Source of the DNA: Streptomyces misionensis
GTDB lineage: Bacteria > Actinomycetota > Actinomycetes > Streptomycetales > Streptomycetaceae
Direction of reading: 5' to 3'
Assembly (NCBI RefSeq): GCF_900104815.1
Contig: NZ_FNTD01000004.1
Span: 310,001-374,000, forward strand
Length of the DNA stretch: 64,000 bases
This document shows positions 55,553-63,945 of this stretch, piece by piece; the stretch's first letter is position 1; each line of letters opens with the position of its first letter. The notes under the pieces are model-generated. The model was given only the letters and a program-made list of their open reading frames with translations. It was not told the DNA's origin and made no database searches. Both the position numbers and the translations under genes were made by a program.

Positions 55553-56360
55553 CATGAACGAGATCGTGGGCAGCCACGATCTGCTGCTGGTCACGCTCGA
55601 CACCCTCCGCTACGACGTGGCACAGGAGCTGGCGGCGGCCGGACGCATCCCGAACCTGGCCCGGCATCTGCCCGGCGGCGGCTGGGAGCGCCGGCACGCG
55701 CCCGGCAGCTTCACCTACGCCTCCCACCAGGCGATGTTCGCCGGTTTCCTGCCGACACCGGCCACGCCGGGCCCGCACCCGCGGCTGTTCGCGGCGCGCT
55801 TCGCGGGCAGTGAGAGCACGGCGGACGGCACCTTCGTGTACGACACACCGGACCTGGTCTCGGGTCTGGCCGCCGTGGGCTACCACACGGTGTGCATCGG
55901 CGGGGTGGGCTTCTTCAACAAGCAGGGGCCGCTGGGCTCGGTGCTGCCGGGGATGTTCCAGGAGAGCCACTGGGAGCCGGAGTTCGGGGTGGCCTCCCCC
56001 ACCTCGTTCGAGGCCCAGGTGGCGTGCGCCGAGAAGGTCGTCGCCGGTCTTCCCGAGGAGCGGCGCCTGTTCCTCTTCGTCAATGTGGCGGCCCTGCACC
56101 AGCCCAACTGGTTCCACCGTCCCGGAGCCACCCGCGAGGCGGGCGACACCCGGGAGTCCCACGCGGCGGCCCTCGAATACGTGGACCGGCACATCGGCCG
56201 GCTGCTGGCGGCGGCCGGCAGCCGCCGCCCGTGCTTCGCGATCGTCTGTTCCGACCACGGCACCGCGTACGGCGAGGACGGCCACACCGGTCACCGCATC
56301 GGCCACGAGGTCGTCTGGACCGTCCCCTATGCCCACTTCTTCGTCGACGAGGCACGATGA
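55536..56360 (+). CDS. STM4013-family sulfatase-like hydrolase
   Basis: This 274-residue alkaline phosphatase/sulfatase-fold hydrolase has the N-terminal metal strand LLLVTLDTLRYDVAQEL, in which Asp and the following Thr stand where sulfatases and phosphatases place ligand and nucleophile. VCSDHGTAYGEDGHTGHRIGHE is the C-terminal metal site. There is no CxPSR formylglycine motif and no signal peptide, so the enzyme is cytoplasmic and probably a phosphodiesterase- or phosphatase-like hydrolase. GCGAGGAG precedes ATG 55536. Confidence 0.88.
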   Translation: MTPPLDMNEIVGSHDLLLVTLDTLRYDVAQELAAAGRIPNLARHLPGGGWERRHAPGSFTYASHQAMFAGFLPTPATPGPHPRLFAARFAGSESTADGTFVYDTPDLVSGLAAVGYHTVCIGGVGFFNKQGPLGSVLPGMFQESHWEPEFGVASPTSFEAQVACAEKVVAGLPEERRLFLFVNVAALHQPNWFHRPGATREAGDTRESHAAALEYVDRHIGRLLAAAGSRRPCFAIVCSDHGTAYGEDGHTGHRIGHEVVWTVPYAHFFVDEAR

Positions 56361-57706
56361 CCATCACCACGGCGGCTGCCGTCCGCCCGTACCAGCAGTA
56401 CGTCTACGCCTATCCGCACAAGACCGCGTACCGTCCGCTGCCCCCGGAGCGCGCGTCGCTGCGCGCCCTGTGGGCGGACGAGCCGAAGGACGCCCTCTCG
56501 CTCTACTTCCACATCCCGTTCTGCGAGGTGCGCTGCGGATTCTGCAACCTCTTCACGCGGATCGGCGCGCCGGACGGGCTGACCACCGCCTACCTGGACG
56601 CGCTGGAGCGCCAGGCGTCGGCGGTGCGCGAGGCCCTGGGCGACGGGGCCCGGTTCGCCAACGCGGCCTTCGGCGGCGGCACTCCGACGTTCCTGGAGGC
56701 GGCGGAGCTGGAGCGGCTGTGCGACCTGGCCGAACAGGGACTGGGCGCCGATCTGGCCGCCGTCCCGCTGTCGGTGGAGGCGTCACCGGCCACGGCGACC
56801 GCCGACCGGCTGGCCGTGCTGGCCGCGCGCGGCACCACCCGGCTGAGCCTGGGCGTGCAGAGCTTCGACGACGCCGAGGCGCGCACGGCCGTACGCCCCC
56901 AGCGGCGGGCGGACGTGGAGGCGGCGCTCGGCCGGATCCGTGACGCCGCCATCCCGGTGCTCAACATCGACCTGATCTACGGCATCGACGGCCAGACCGA
57001 GAGGTCGTTCACCTCTTCCCTGGACGCCGCCCTCGCCTGGCGGCCCGAGGAGCTGTACCTCTACCCCCTCTATGTGCGCCCGCTCACCGGTCTGGGCAGG
57101 CGGCCCGAGCGGGTGTCCGGCGACGCCGACTGGGACGAGCAGCGGCTGCGGCTGTACCGCCACGGCCGGGACCATCTGCTCGCGCACGGCTACGAGCAGG
57201 TCTCGATGCGGATGTTCCGCCACGCGGACGCCCCGGTCACCGGCGGGGAGGACTACGCGTGCCAGACCGACGGCATGGTCGGCCTCGGCTGCGGCGCCCG
57301 CTCGTACACCTCCCGGCTGCACTACTCCTTCGACTACGCCGTGGACATGCACCGCATACGCTCGATCGTCGACGTGTACACCGCGCGCACCACCGACGGT
57401 TTCCGGCACGCGGACTTCGGCTGGGAGATGGACGGGGACGAGGCCCGTCGCCGCCATCTGCTCCAGTCGCTGCTCCAGGCCGAGGGGATGGAGACCTCCG
57501 GTTACCGGGCCCGGTTCGGCACCGCGCCCGGTGACGACTTCCCCGCCGAGCTGGACCGGTTCCGCGACCGGGGGTGGCTGGACGAGGACGCCGGGCCGGG
57601 GCTGCTGCGTCTGTCCCCGGAGGGCCTGGCCCATTCGGACGCGCTGGGCCCCGAGCTGTTCTCCGCCGCGGTGCGCGCGCGGATGGCCGCCTACGAGCCG
57701 AAGTGA
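56357..57706 (+). CDS. STM4012-family radical SAM protein (HemN-like)
   Basis: This 449-residue radical SAM enzyme of the HemN/HemW group has FHIPFCEVRCGFCNLF (CxxxCxxC at about residues 55-62), GGGTPTFL, LSLGVQSFDD and the HemN-like C-terminal domain. The coproporphyrinogen-specific features are not obvious, so it is a paralogue with a different substrate. ATG overlaps the STM4013 stop by four bases. Confidence 0.92.
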   Translation: MTITTAAAVRPYQQYVYAYPHKTAYRPLPPERASLRALWADEPKDALSLYFHIPFCEVRCGFCNLFTRIGAPDGLTTAYLDALERQASAVREALGDGARFANAAFGGGTPTFLEAAELERLCDLAEQGLGADLAAVPLSVEASPATATADRLAVLAARGTTRLSLGVQSFDDAEARTAVRPQRRADVEAALGRIRDAAIPVLNIDLIYGIDGQTERSFTSSLDAALAWRPEELYLYPLYVRPLTGLGRRPERVSGDADWDEQRLRLYRHGRDHLLAHGYEQVSMRMFRHADAPVTGGEDYACQTDGMVGLGCGARSYTSRLHYSFDYAVDMHRIRSIVDVYTARTTDGFRHADFGWEMDGDEARRRHLLQSLLQAEGMETSGYRARFGTAPGDDFPAELDRFRDRGWLDEDAGPGLLRLSPEGLAHSDALGPELFSAAVRARMAAYEPK

Positions 57707-57716
57707 GCGGGCGAGC

Positions 57717-58577
57717 GTGGATCTGACGATTCTCTACCGGGGCCCGCTGGCGTCGTGCGACTACGACTGCCCGTACTGCCCGTTCGCCAAGCGCCGGGAC
57801 AGCCATGCCCAACTGGCGGCCGACCGGGCCGCGTTGGAGCGGTTCGCCGGCTGGGCGGCCGCACAGGAGGGCGACCGGCTCTCGCTGCTGTTCACCCCGT
57901 GGGGCGAGGGGCTGGTGCGCTCCTGGTACCGGCGTGCGCTCGTGGAGCTGAGCCGGCTGCCGCACATCCGCCGGGTGGCGATCCAGACCAACCTGAGCTG
58001 CCGCACCGACTGGCTGGACGCGGCCGACGCGGACACGCTCGCGCTGTGGTGCACCTACCACCCGGGGCAGACACCGTACGACCGCTTCCTCGGCAAGTGC
58101 CGCGACCTGGCCGACCGCGGAATGCGGTACAGCGTGGGCGTGGTGGGCCTGCCCGAGCACCTGGAGCAGGCCCGCCGCCTGCGCGCGGACCTGCCCGAGC
58201 AGGTGTACCTGTGGGTCAACGCCGCCGAGGGGCACACCTACACCGACGCCGAGGCGGACCGGTGGACGGCGCTCGACCCGCTGTTCCCGTACAGCCGCCA
58301 TCCGCATCGCAGCGCGGGTCTGCCGTGCCGCACCGGGGAGTCCGTCGTGTCGGTGGACGGGGAGGGCACGGTGCGCCGCTGCCATTTCGTCCGCGCGCAG
58401 CTGGGCAACCTCTACGACGGCTCCTACCGGCGGGCCCTGCGTCCGCGCGCCTGTCCGCTCGCGGTGTGCGACTGCCACATCGGCTACGTCCATCTGGAGA
58501 CGCTGCCGCTGTACGACGTGTTCGCGGGCGGGGTGCTGGAGCGGATACCGGCGGGGATGCCGCTGGTTCACCGCTGA
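57717..58577 (+). CDS. STM4011-family radical SAM protein
   Basis: This 286-residue radical SAM enzyme starts VDLTILYRGPLASCDYDCPYCPFAKRR, with CxxxCxxC at 14-21. It has a GEGLVRSWYRRALVELSRLP partial barrel and a cysteine-rich C-terminal auxiliary region (GLPCRTGES, RRCHFVRAQLGN, ACPLAVCDCHIGY), which probably holds a second iron-sulphur cluster. GTG 57717 lies 11 bases after the STM4012 stop. It is the last gene of the operon. Confidence 0.9.
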   Translation: MDLTILYRGPLASCDYDCPYCPFAKRRDSHAQLAADRAALERFAGWAAAQEGDRLSLLFTPWGEGLVRSWYRRALVELSRLPHIRRVAIQTNLSCRTDWLDAADADTLALWCTYHPGQTPYDRFLGKCRDLADRGMRYSVGVVGLPEHLEQARRLRADLPEQVYLWVNAAEGHTYTDAEADRWTALDPLFPYSRHPHRSAGLPCRTGESVVSVDGEGTVRRCHFVRAQLGNLYDGSYRRALRPRACPLAVCDCHIGYVHLETLPLYDVFAGGVLERIPAGMPLVHR

Positions 58578-59926
58578 CGCGGGCCGCCGTCGAGGCCGCA
58601 GCGGCGCTGGAAGACCATCGCGACCGCCATGAGCGCGGCCGGCACCGCGGTGAAGCCCAGCAGCAGCGCGGTGTGCGCGGTGGGTGACTGCGGCACGGAC
58701 CGGCCCTCGGTGGTGGACACGAAGCCGCCGAGGGCGAGGACCGCGGAGTACAGGTAGGGGCCGAGCGCGGTGCCGGCCGCCTCGGTCGCGGTCCACACCC
58801 CGGTGTAGGCGCCCGCGCGGACGCCTGCGCGGGTCCCGGCCGCGGCCACCGCGTCCGGCAGCATGGAGAAGGCGAACAGCTGGAGTCCGGCGAACGCGGC
58901 GCCCATGACGGCGACCAGGGCGGCGGCACCGGCGGCGCCGAGCCGTGCCCCGGCCGGCAGGGCGAGGCAGCCCGCGACGAAGACGCCCTGGGAGAGGAGC
59001 AGCCCGTTCTGCTTGCCGATGCGTCCCGACACCCGCAGCCAGCCGGGGCCCGCGACGGTCGCCGGGACCAGGAACGCGCCCATCAGCAGGGCGGTCAGGG
59101 CCCGGTCGCCGAGGACGTACTCGGTGTAGAAGGGCACGCCCGCGAGGAACAGGTGGGTGGTGGTCCCGGTGCACAGGTAGGACAGCGCGAGCGCCCGGAA
59201 GTCGCGGTCCCGCCAGGCTGCCCGGATGTCGTCGCGGGCGGGGTGGGCGCGGGCGTCCGGGGGCCGGAACCCGCAGCGGCCGGTGAGTCCCCGGACGCCG
59301 GCCAGGGCGACCAGCTGGGACACGAGGATCGGTCCGGCCAGCAGCAGGGCCATCCACGCGTAGGCCCTCTGGCCGCCCGAGGCCACCAGGGCCGGTGCGG
59401 CGACGCCGGACAGGAGCAGTCCCAGGGTGAGGCCGACCATCCGGAACGTGAACACGCGGGTGCGTTCGTGGTAGCCGATCCGCAGGTCGGACGGCGTCGT
59501 CAGATACGGCACCTGGAAGCAGGCGAACAGCAGGTTGCCGGCGACGCACCAGCAGCCGACCCACAGCGCGGCCGACGCCCCGGACAGACCCGCGGGGACG
59601 GAGAACAGCGCGATCCACGCGGCCGTCAGCCCGAGACCCGTCCGGAGCATGCCCCGCCGGTGACCCGTACGGCGGGCCTGGCGGTCCGTCAGCGAACCGA
59701 GGAGGGGATGGACGACGACGTCGACGATCTTCGGCAGCAACAGGGTGACGCCGGCCCAGAAGGCGGGGACGCCGAGCGTGCGGGTGAGGAAGTAGAGCAG
59801 GAGGAGGCCCGGTACGGTGACCCACACGCCCATCCCGACCGATCCGGCGGCGTACCGGGTGAGGTCGGCGGCCCGGGGGCGGGCGCAGGTGCCGTCCCGC
59901 GCCGTCGTGGGGGTGGCCGCGCTCAC
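58568..59926 (-). CDS. GPH-type MFS transporter
   Basis: This 452-residue membrane protein has about twelve helices, starting with LTRYAAGSVGMGVWVTVPGLLLLYFLTRTLG. It has the glycoside-pentoside-hexuronide:cation symporter motif LLPKIVDVVVHPLLGSLTDR, where GPH proteins have the D-x-DP motif. GTG overlaps the SDR stop by four bases (GTGA). It is cotranscribed with an SDR and a flavin monooxygenase, so it may move their substrate or product. Its last bases overlap the STM4011 gene, tail to tail. Confidence 0.88.
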   Translation of the reverse strand: MSAATPTTARDGTCARPRAADLTRYAAGSVGMGVWVTVPGLLLLYFLTRTLGVPAFWAGVTLLLPKIVDVVVHPLLGSLTDRQARRTGHRRGMLRTGLGLTAAWIALFSVPAGLSGASAALWVGCWCVAGNLLFACFQVPYLTTPSDLRIGYHERTRVFTFRMVGLTLGLLLSGVAAPALVASGGQRAYAWMALLLAGPILVSQLVALAGVRGLTGRCGFRPPDARAHPARDDIRAAWRDRDFRALALSYLCTGTTTHLFLAGVPFYTEYVLGDRALTALLMGAFLVPATVAGPGWLRVSGRIGKQNGLLLSQGVFVAGCLALPAGARLGAAGAAALVAVMGAAFAGLQLFAFSMLPDAVAAAGTRAGVRAGAYTGVWTATEAAGTALGPYLYSAVLALGGFVSTTEGRSVPQSPTAHTALLLGFTAVPAALMAVAMVFQRRCGLDGGPRQR

Positions 59927-60774
59927 CGGGTCTCCGAGTGGCGGCCGACCACGCCGGCGGCCAGTTCGGCTCCTTCGAACGCGCCGGAGCGGGCCCGGGC
60001 GGCGAGCGTCCTGGCGATGATCCCGTCGGTGACGGAGGGCAGATGGCGGGCCAGGAAGAACTCGACGGCGCCGCGCCGGGTGGTCGGCAGGTCGCGCCGC
60101 ACCCGGCGGCCGAGTGCGGCGCGCAGCACCGTGTCGACGACGCCCTCCAGCGGCTCGTAGCTGCTCATGCCCTCCAGGGAGAGCCCGGCGGCGGCGGTCG
60201 AGTCGTGGATCGGGCTGCGCACCGCCGACGGGTACACGCAGGTCACGCCGACGTGGGTGCCGAGTTCGAGGCGCAGTGCGTCCGCGTAGGCCACCAGGGC
60301 CCGCTTCGAGGCGCCGTACGCCGCGGCCAGGGGCAGCTGCATGGCGGCCATCCGCGAGGAGACCATGACGATCCGGCCCCGGGACGCCACCAGGGCGGGC
60401 ACGCTCGCGGCGGTCACCCGCCAGGCGCCGAGCAGATTGATGTCGAGCTGGCGCCGCACCTCGGCCCCGGGCGGCAGTTCGGCCGGGGCGGGCCCGCCGA
60501 CACCGGCGTTGTTGACGAGCAGGTCGAGCCCGCCGAGCCGGTCGATCGCGGTGGCCACGGCGGTGGCCGCGCCGTCGTCGTCGGTGATGTCGCAGGCGAG
60601 CACCTCGACCGGGTCGTCCGGGCGCGGTGTGAGGTCCAACCCGACCACGTGGGCGCCGAGTCCGGTGAGCCGGGCGCAGATCGCCCGGCCGAAGGTGCCG
60701 GACGCGCCGGTGACGAGCACGCGCAGTCCGCGGGCGTCGCGCGGGCCCCGGCGGCGAGCGGGTGTGGCCTTCAT
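59923..60774 (-). CDS. Short-chain dehydrogenase
   Basis: This 283-residue classical SDR has the TGASGTFGRAIC cofactor loop at about 22-33, NNAGVGG, and the catalytic set VSSRMAAMQLPLAAAYGASKRAL. The C-terminal extension (VEFFLARHLPSVTDGIIART) is longer than usual and resembles SDRs that act with Baeyer-Villiger monooxygenases on lipids or steroids. It is translationally coupled (4-base overlaps) to the monooxygenase upstream and the transporter downstream. Confidence 0.9.
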   Translation of the reverse strand: MKATPARRRGPRDARGLRVLVTGASGTFGRAICARLTGLGAHVVGLDLTPRPDDPVEVLACDITDDDGAATAVATAIDRLGGLDLLVNNAGVGGPAPAELPPGAEVRRQLDINLLGAWRVTAASVPALVASRGRIVMVSSRMAAMQLPLAAAYGASKRALVAYADALRLELGTHVGVTCVYPSAVRSPIHDSTAAAGLSLEGMSSYEPLEGVVDTVLRAALGRRVRRDLPTTRRGAVEFFLARHLPSVTDGIIARTLAARARSGAFEGAELAAGVVGRHSETR

Positions 60775-62123
60775 GCGGGGCTCCCCTCACGGGTGGTGGC
60801 GGTGAACGGGCGGGCGCCGCGCCGCAGCCGGGCACGGCCGGCCGCGATCTCGCGCGGTACGGCGGCGAGGTACTGGTCGAAGTCGATGCGCATCCGCGGG
60901 CGCCGGTCGCCCCAGCGGGCGACCGCGGCGCGCAGGGCGCGGTCGACGGCGCGCCGCTGTTCCGCGGCCGGGGGCAGGGCGTAGCCGCCGGAGAACCAGG
61001 CGGCGGCCAGCTTGGCCTGGACCTCCACCACGGGCAGCGCGGCTCCGGTGGACTGCATCAGCCCGACGAAGGTCAGGCTGGGGTCGTCGAGGTGGAACAC
61101 CCTCTGGTAGAGCGGTAGTTGCTCCGGGTCGTCGCCCACCCAGCGGGCGGCCAGGAAAGGGATGTGGACCTGGTATCCGGTGGCCCAGACGATCACGTCG
61201 ACCGGTGCCGAGGTGCCGTCGGCGAAGACGACCGTGTCCCCGGCGAGGCGGTCGATGCCGGGGCGGGCGGCCACCTCGCCGTGGGTGAGGCGGTGCAGGA
61301 TGGTGTCGCTGATCGTGGGGTGGTTCTGGAACAGCCCGCCTTCGGGCGCGGGCAGGCCGTAGCGCTGCGGGGTGCCGACGGCCAGCCGCAGCAGGGTCCC
61401 GGCGACGCGTTGGCGCACCCGCCAGGGCAGCACCGCCAGCGCTCCGCCGGTCGCGTCGGAGGGCCGCCCGAAGAGGTACTTGGGGACGATGTGGACGCCC
61501 CTGCGCGCGGACAGCAGCACGGGGCCGCGCGCGACGTGGGAGGCGTCGACGGCGATGTCCATCGCGGAGTTGCCCATGCCGACGACGAGGACCCGCCGGT
61601 CCCGGAAGACCTCGGGGGTGCGGTAGTCGTGGGCGTGCATCTCGACGCCGGCGAAGTGCCCCGGGTAGGCGGGATCGGGCCGGCGGGGCAGCCAGTTGTG
61701 GCCGTTGGCCACCACCACCCCGGCGTAGCGGTCCGTGTCGCCGGAGTCGGTCGTCACCGTCCACCCGCCCTCCCCCGCGCGTTCGACGGACGTCACCGTG
61801 GTGCCGAGGCGGATGTGTCCGGTGAGCCCGAACCGGGTGCTGTAGTCGGCGAGATAGCCGGCCACCAGGTCGGCCGACGGATAGTCCGGCCAGTGCCGGG
61901 GCATCGGGTGGTCGGCGAACTCGGTGCGGCGCTTGCTGGTGTTGAGGTGCAGGGAGCGGTACGCCGGGGACAGCCCGCTCGCGTTGTCGCGCGCCCACAG
62001 CCCGCCGGGGCGGTCGCCCTTCTCGTAGGCGACGGCCTCGACGCCCGCGTCGAGCAGGGCCTTGACGGCGGCGAGACCGGCCGCTCCGGCGCCGATCACG
62101 GCGACCCGGTGGGCAGGGGGCAT
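60771..62123 (-). CDS. Flavin-containing monooxygenase
   Basis: This 450-residue FMO-type enzyme has the FAD loop VAVIGAGAAGLAAVKALLDAG, GGLWARDN, and the FMO signature HFAGVEMHAHDYR (FxGxxxHxxxY type). The NADPH loop is VLVVGMGNSAMDIAV, and VIVWATGYQVHIPF closes the FAD domain. It oxygenates a ketone, amine or sulphide with NADPH and O2. ATG 62123 is chosen over 62129 because GAGGAG is correctly placed only for the former. It is the first gene of the FMO-SDR-GPH operon and is divergent from a PucR regulator. Confidence 0.92.
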   Translation of the reverse strand: MPPAHRVAVIGAGAAGLAAVKALLDAGVEAVAYEKGDRPGGLWARDNASGLSPAYRSLHLNTSKRRTEFADHPMPRHWPDYPSADLVAGYLADYSTRFGLTGHIRLGTTVTSVERAGEGGWTVTTDSGDTDRYAGVVVANGHNWLPRRPDPAYPGHFAGVEMHAHDYRTPEVFRDRRVLVVGMGNSAMDIAVDASHVARGPVLLSARRGVHIVPKYLFGRPSDATGGALAVLPWRVRQRVAGTLLRLAVGTPQRYGLPAPEGGLFQNHPTISDTILHRLTHGEVAARPGIDRLAGDTVVFADGTSAPVDVIVWATGYQVHIPFLAARWVGDDPEQLPLYQRVFHLDDPSLTFVGLMQSTGAALPVVEVQAKLAAAWFSGGYALPPAAEQRRAVDRALRAAVARWGDRRPRMRIDFDQYLAAVPREIAAGRARLRRGARPFTATTREGSPA

Positions 62124-62170
62124 GCGCATCTCCTCGGGAGGGACGGGGACAAGAGGGGGCCGGCCATCCA

Positions 62171-62263
62171 GGTTGTGGCCGCGCCCAACCGTAGGGTCCG
62201 CGCACCGTGCGGGAACATGTCACGCGGCACCCGATTCGGCCGTTCCCTTGTGCCGTGCCACAA
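62171..62263. promoter_or_regulatory. Divergent promoter region with two inverted repeats
   Basis: GGTTG (62171-62175) and CAACC (62186-62190) form one repeat, followed by a rightward -10 like TAGGGT at 62192-62197. A second repeat, TTGTG (62248-62252), 6 bases, CACAA (62259-62263), lies just ahead of the PucR start. The two repeats share the TTGTG/CAAC theme and are candidate binding sites for the PucR protein. Confidence 0.5.
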
Positions 62264-62284
62264 CCGGGGGCGAGGATGCCGCGC

Positions 62285-63409
62285 ATGCGGCACGAGGACT
62301 GGGACAGCGTGGTGGACCTGATGGAGCGGGTCGTCGGTGAGGACGATCTGCTGCCGTCCGTGGTCTTCGGCGTCCGCACCGCGGTGCGGGAGGTCGCGGG
62401 GCTTGCACCCGCCGACATCGCCGGGCACACCCGCGCGCTGCTGGCCGCGGCGACACGGGCGCTGGCCGCCAGACGGGGCCCGACCGAGACGGAGCTGTCC
62501 TTCGTGGCGGAGCTGGGGCACACCCGCGCCCGGCAGGGGGTGCCCATCGAGGCGGTGCTCGGCGCCATCCATGTCGCCGAGCGCGCGATCTGGTCCCGCG
62601 CCCGGGAGGCGGCGGCCGCGGCCGGGATCGAGGCCCGGCTGCTGCTCGACGTGCGCGAGCTGTACGACGACTGGGCCGAGGCGGTGCGGGCCCGGCTGAT
62701 CCTGGCTCACCGCGCCGCCGGCACCGGGCGGGCCGCGGGGGCGGGCGACCGGGACCCGACGATCCTGCGGCGCCTGCTCGAAGGGGGTTCGGCGGCCGCA
62801 CTGGCCGCCGCGGAGGCCGGACTGCCCGTCACCGGCGGGCTGTGGGTGCTGGTCGCCCGACCGGACGGCGGTCTGGAGCGCTCGCTGCGCGAGCAGCCGC
62901 AGGCGCTCACCGGGCACTTCGACGGCCTGCTGGTCGGCGTGTGCGCCCAGGCACCGGGGGCGCGCGCCGCCCGCGCCGGTGCCGTGGCGGGGCTGGCCGG
63001 TCCGGCCGAGCCGGAGGAACTGGGCACCGTGCGGCGGCTGGCGCTCGCCGCGCTGACCGCCGCCGAGTCGACCGGGCGGCGCGGGGTGGTGCACATCGCC
63101 GATGTCGCCGTCCTCGCGGCCGCGGCCGAACGCGCCGATCTCGCGGCGGTCCTGACGGACCGTCACCGCGCGGCGTGGGCCGCGCTCGGAGTCCAGGCCG
63201 AGCCGGTGGCGCTCGCCGTGCGCGCCTGGCTGGAGGCCGGCCGGGACGTGGCCTCGGCGGCCGAGCGCCTGTTCGTCCATCCCAACACGGTGCGCAACCG
63301 CGTCCAGCGCTTCACCGACGTCACCGGCATCGACCCCTTCGACACGTTCGGCGCCCTGAACGCGTGGTGGCTGTGCCGCATCCGCCTGGGCTCGGGCGAA
63401 CCCGGCTGA
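62285..63409 (+). CDS. PucR-family transcriptional regulator
   Basis: This 374-residue protein has an N-terminal RsbRD-like helical sensor (about 1-150, AELGHTRARQGVPIEAVLGAIHVAERAIW), a GGDEF-like middle part and the PucR C-terminal helix-turn-helix (about 315-370, AVRAWLEAGRDVASAAERLFVHPNTVRNRVQRF). Such regulators respond to small molecules and activate divergent catabolic operons, here the FMO-SDR-transporter operon. ATG 62285 is preferred to 62276 because GAGG is correctly spaced for it. Confidence 0.88.
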   Translation: MRHEDWDSVVDLMERVVGEDDLLPSVVFGVRTAVREVAGLAPADIAGHTRALLAAATRALAARRGPTETELSFVAELGHTRARQGVPIEAVLGAIHVAERAIWSRAREAAAAAGIEARLLLDVRELYDDWAEAVRARLILAHRAAGTGRAAGAGDRDPTILRRLLEGGSAAALAAAEAGLPVTGGLWVLVARPDGGLERSLREQPQALTGHFDGLLVGVCAQAPGARAARAGAVAGLAGPAEPEELGTVRRLALAALTAAESTGRRGVVHIADVAVLAAAAERADLAAVLTDRHRAAWAALGVQAEPVALAVRAWLEAGRDVASAAERLFVHPNTVRNRVQRFTDVTGIDPFDTFGALNAWWLCRIRLGSGEPG

Positions 63410-63610
63410 CGCGGGGTGACCGGCTCGTCACGGGCGGGGACCTCCCGCTGATGACGGGCCATGAGCGGACTCCCGGTGGACGTGCGGCCCCGCCGGGCCA
63501 CGCCCACGACGGCGCACCGCACGGGCCCCTGATCGACGTGCGTGCGGGAGAAGCGCCCCAGACGATGGGTTGAGGGCAAGAACATGCCGAAGCAGAAGGA
63601 GAGTGCAGTT

Positions 63611-63832
63611 ATGCGAGGTCGCATCACACGCACGCTGGCCGCCGGCCTCACTGCGGGCATCCTGGCGAGCGGCGCGGCCGTAGCCTCGGTCGGAACCGCC
63701 TCCGCGGCGCCGCAGGCCGCCCCGGGTTCGTATCCCACGGCGCACCACTGCCACAAGGTCAAGGGGCACTACGCCAACCACAACGGCAAGCGGGTGTGGG
63801 TCAAGGCGCACAAGGTCTGCACCAAGCGCTGA
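63611..63832 (+). CDS. Small secreted basic two-cysteine peptide (paralogue of 17007)
   Basis: This 73-residue precursor has a signal peptide with AGILASGAAVASVGTASA to about residue 32. The mature part is basic and His/Lys-rich with two cysteines (AHHCHKVKGH and KVCTKR) and the NGKRVWVKA strand. The gene at 17007 encodes the same design. It is followed by a terminator, as is its paralogue. ATG 63611 follows AAGGAG; an upstream ATG would give a non-signal extension. The function is unknown. Confidence 0.75.
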   Translation: MRGRITRTLAAGLTAGILASGAAVASVGTASAAPQAAPGSYPTAHHCHKVKGHYANHNGKRVWVKAHKVCTKR

Positions 63833-63839
63833 CCTCTCG

Positions 63840-63867
63840 GGGACGCCGCGCGTCGTCGCGGCGTCCC
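63840..63867 (+). terminator. Hairpin terminator after the secreted peptide gene
   Basis: GGGACGCCGCG (63840-63850) and CGCGGCGTCCC (63857-63867) are perfect complements of 11 bp with a 6-base CGTCGT loop, beginning 8 bases after the stop codon. Confidence 0.85.
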
Positions 63868-63945
63868 TCCGTCGTGGCGTCCCACTGTGGCGTCCCTCCG
63901 TCGCCCTCGCGTCGCCCCCGGACGGATGCGCGGGGCGACCCGCCG

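Noticed and set aside
55536..56360. STM4013 as a classical formylglycine sulfatase
   Set aside because: The CxPSR/CxAxR activation motif is absent; the Thr in LDTLRYD occupies the corresponding region, so sulfatase activity cannot be claimed.
56357..57706. STM4012 as HemN/HemW of heme synthesis
   Set aside because: The fold and cysteine motif match, but its gene context with STM4011 and STM4013-4015 points to a separate family.
57237..59825. Leftward 862-codon open frame across STM4012/STM4011 and the transporter
   Set aside because: It is antisense or out of frame to three well-supported genes and shows only Arg/Pro/Gly/Ala runs.
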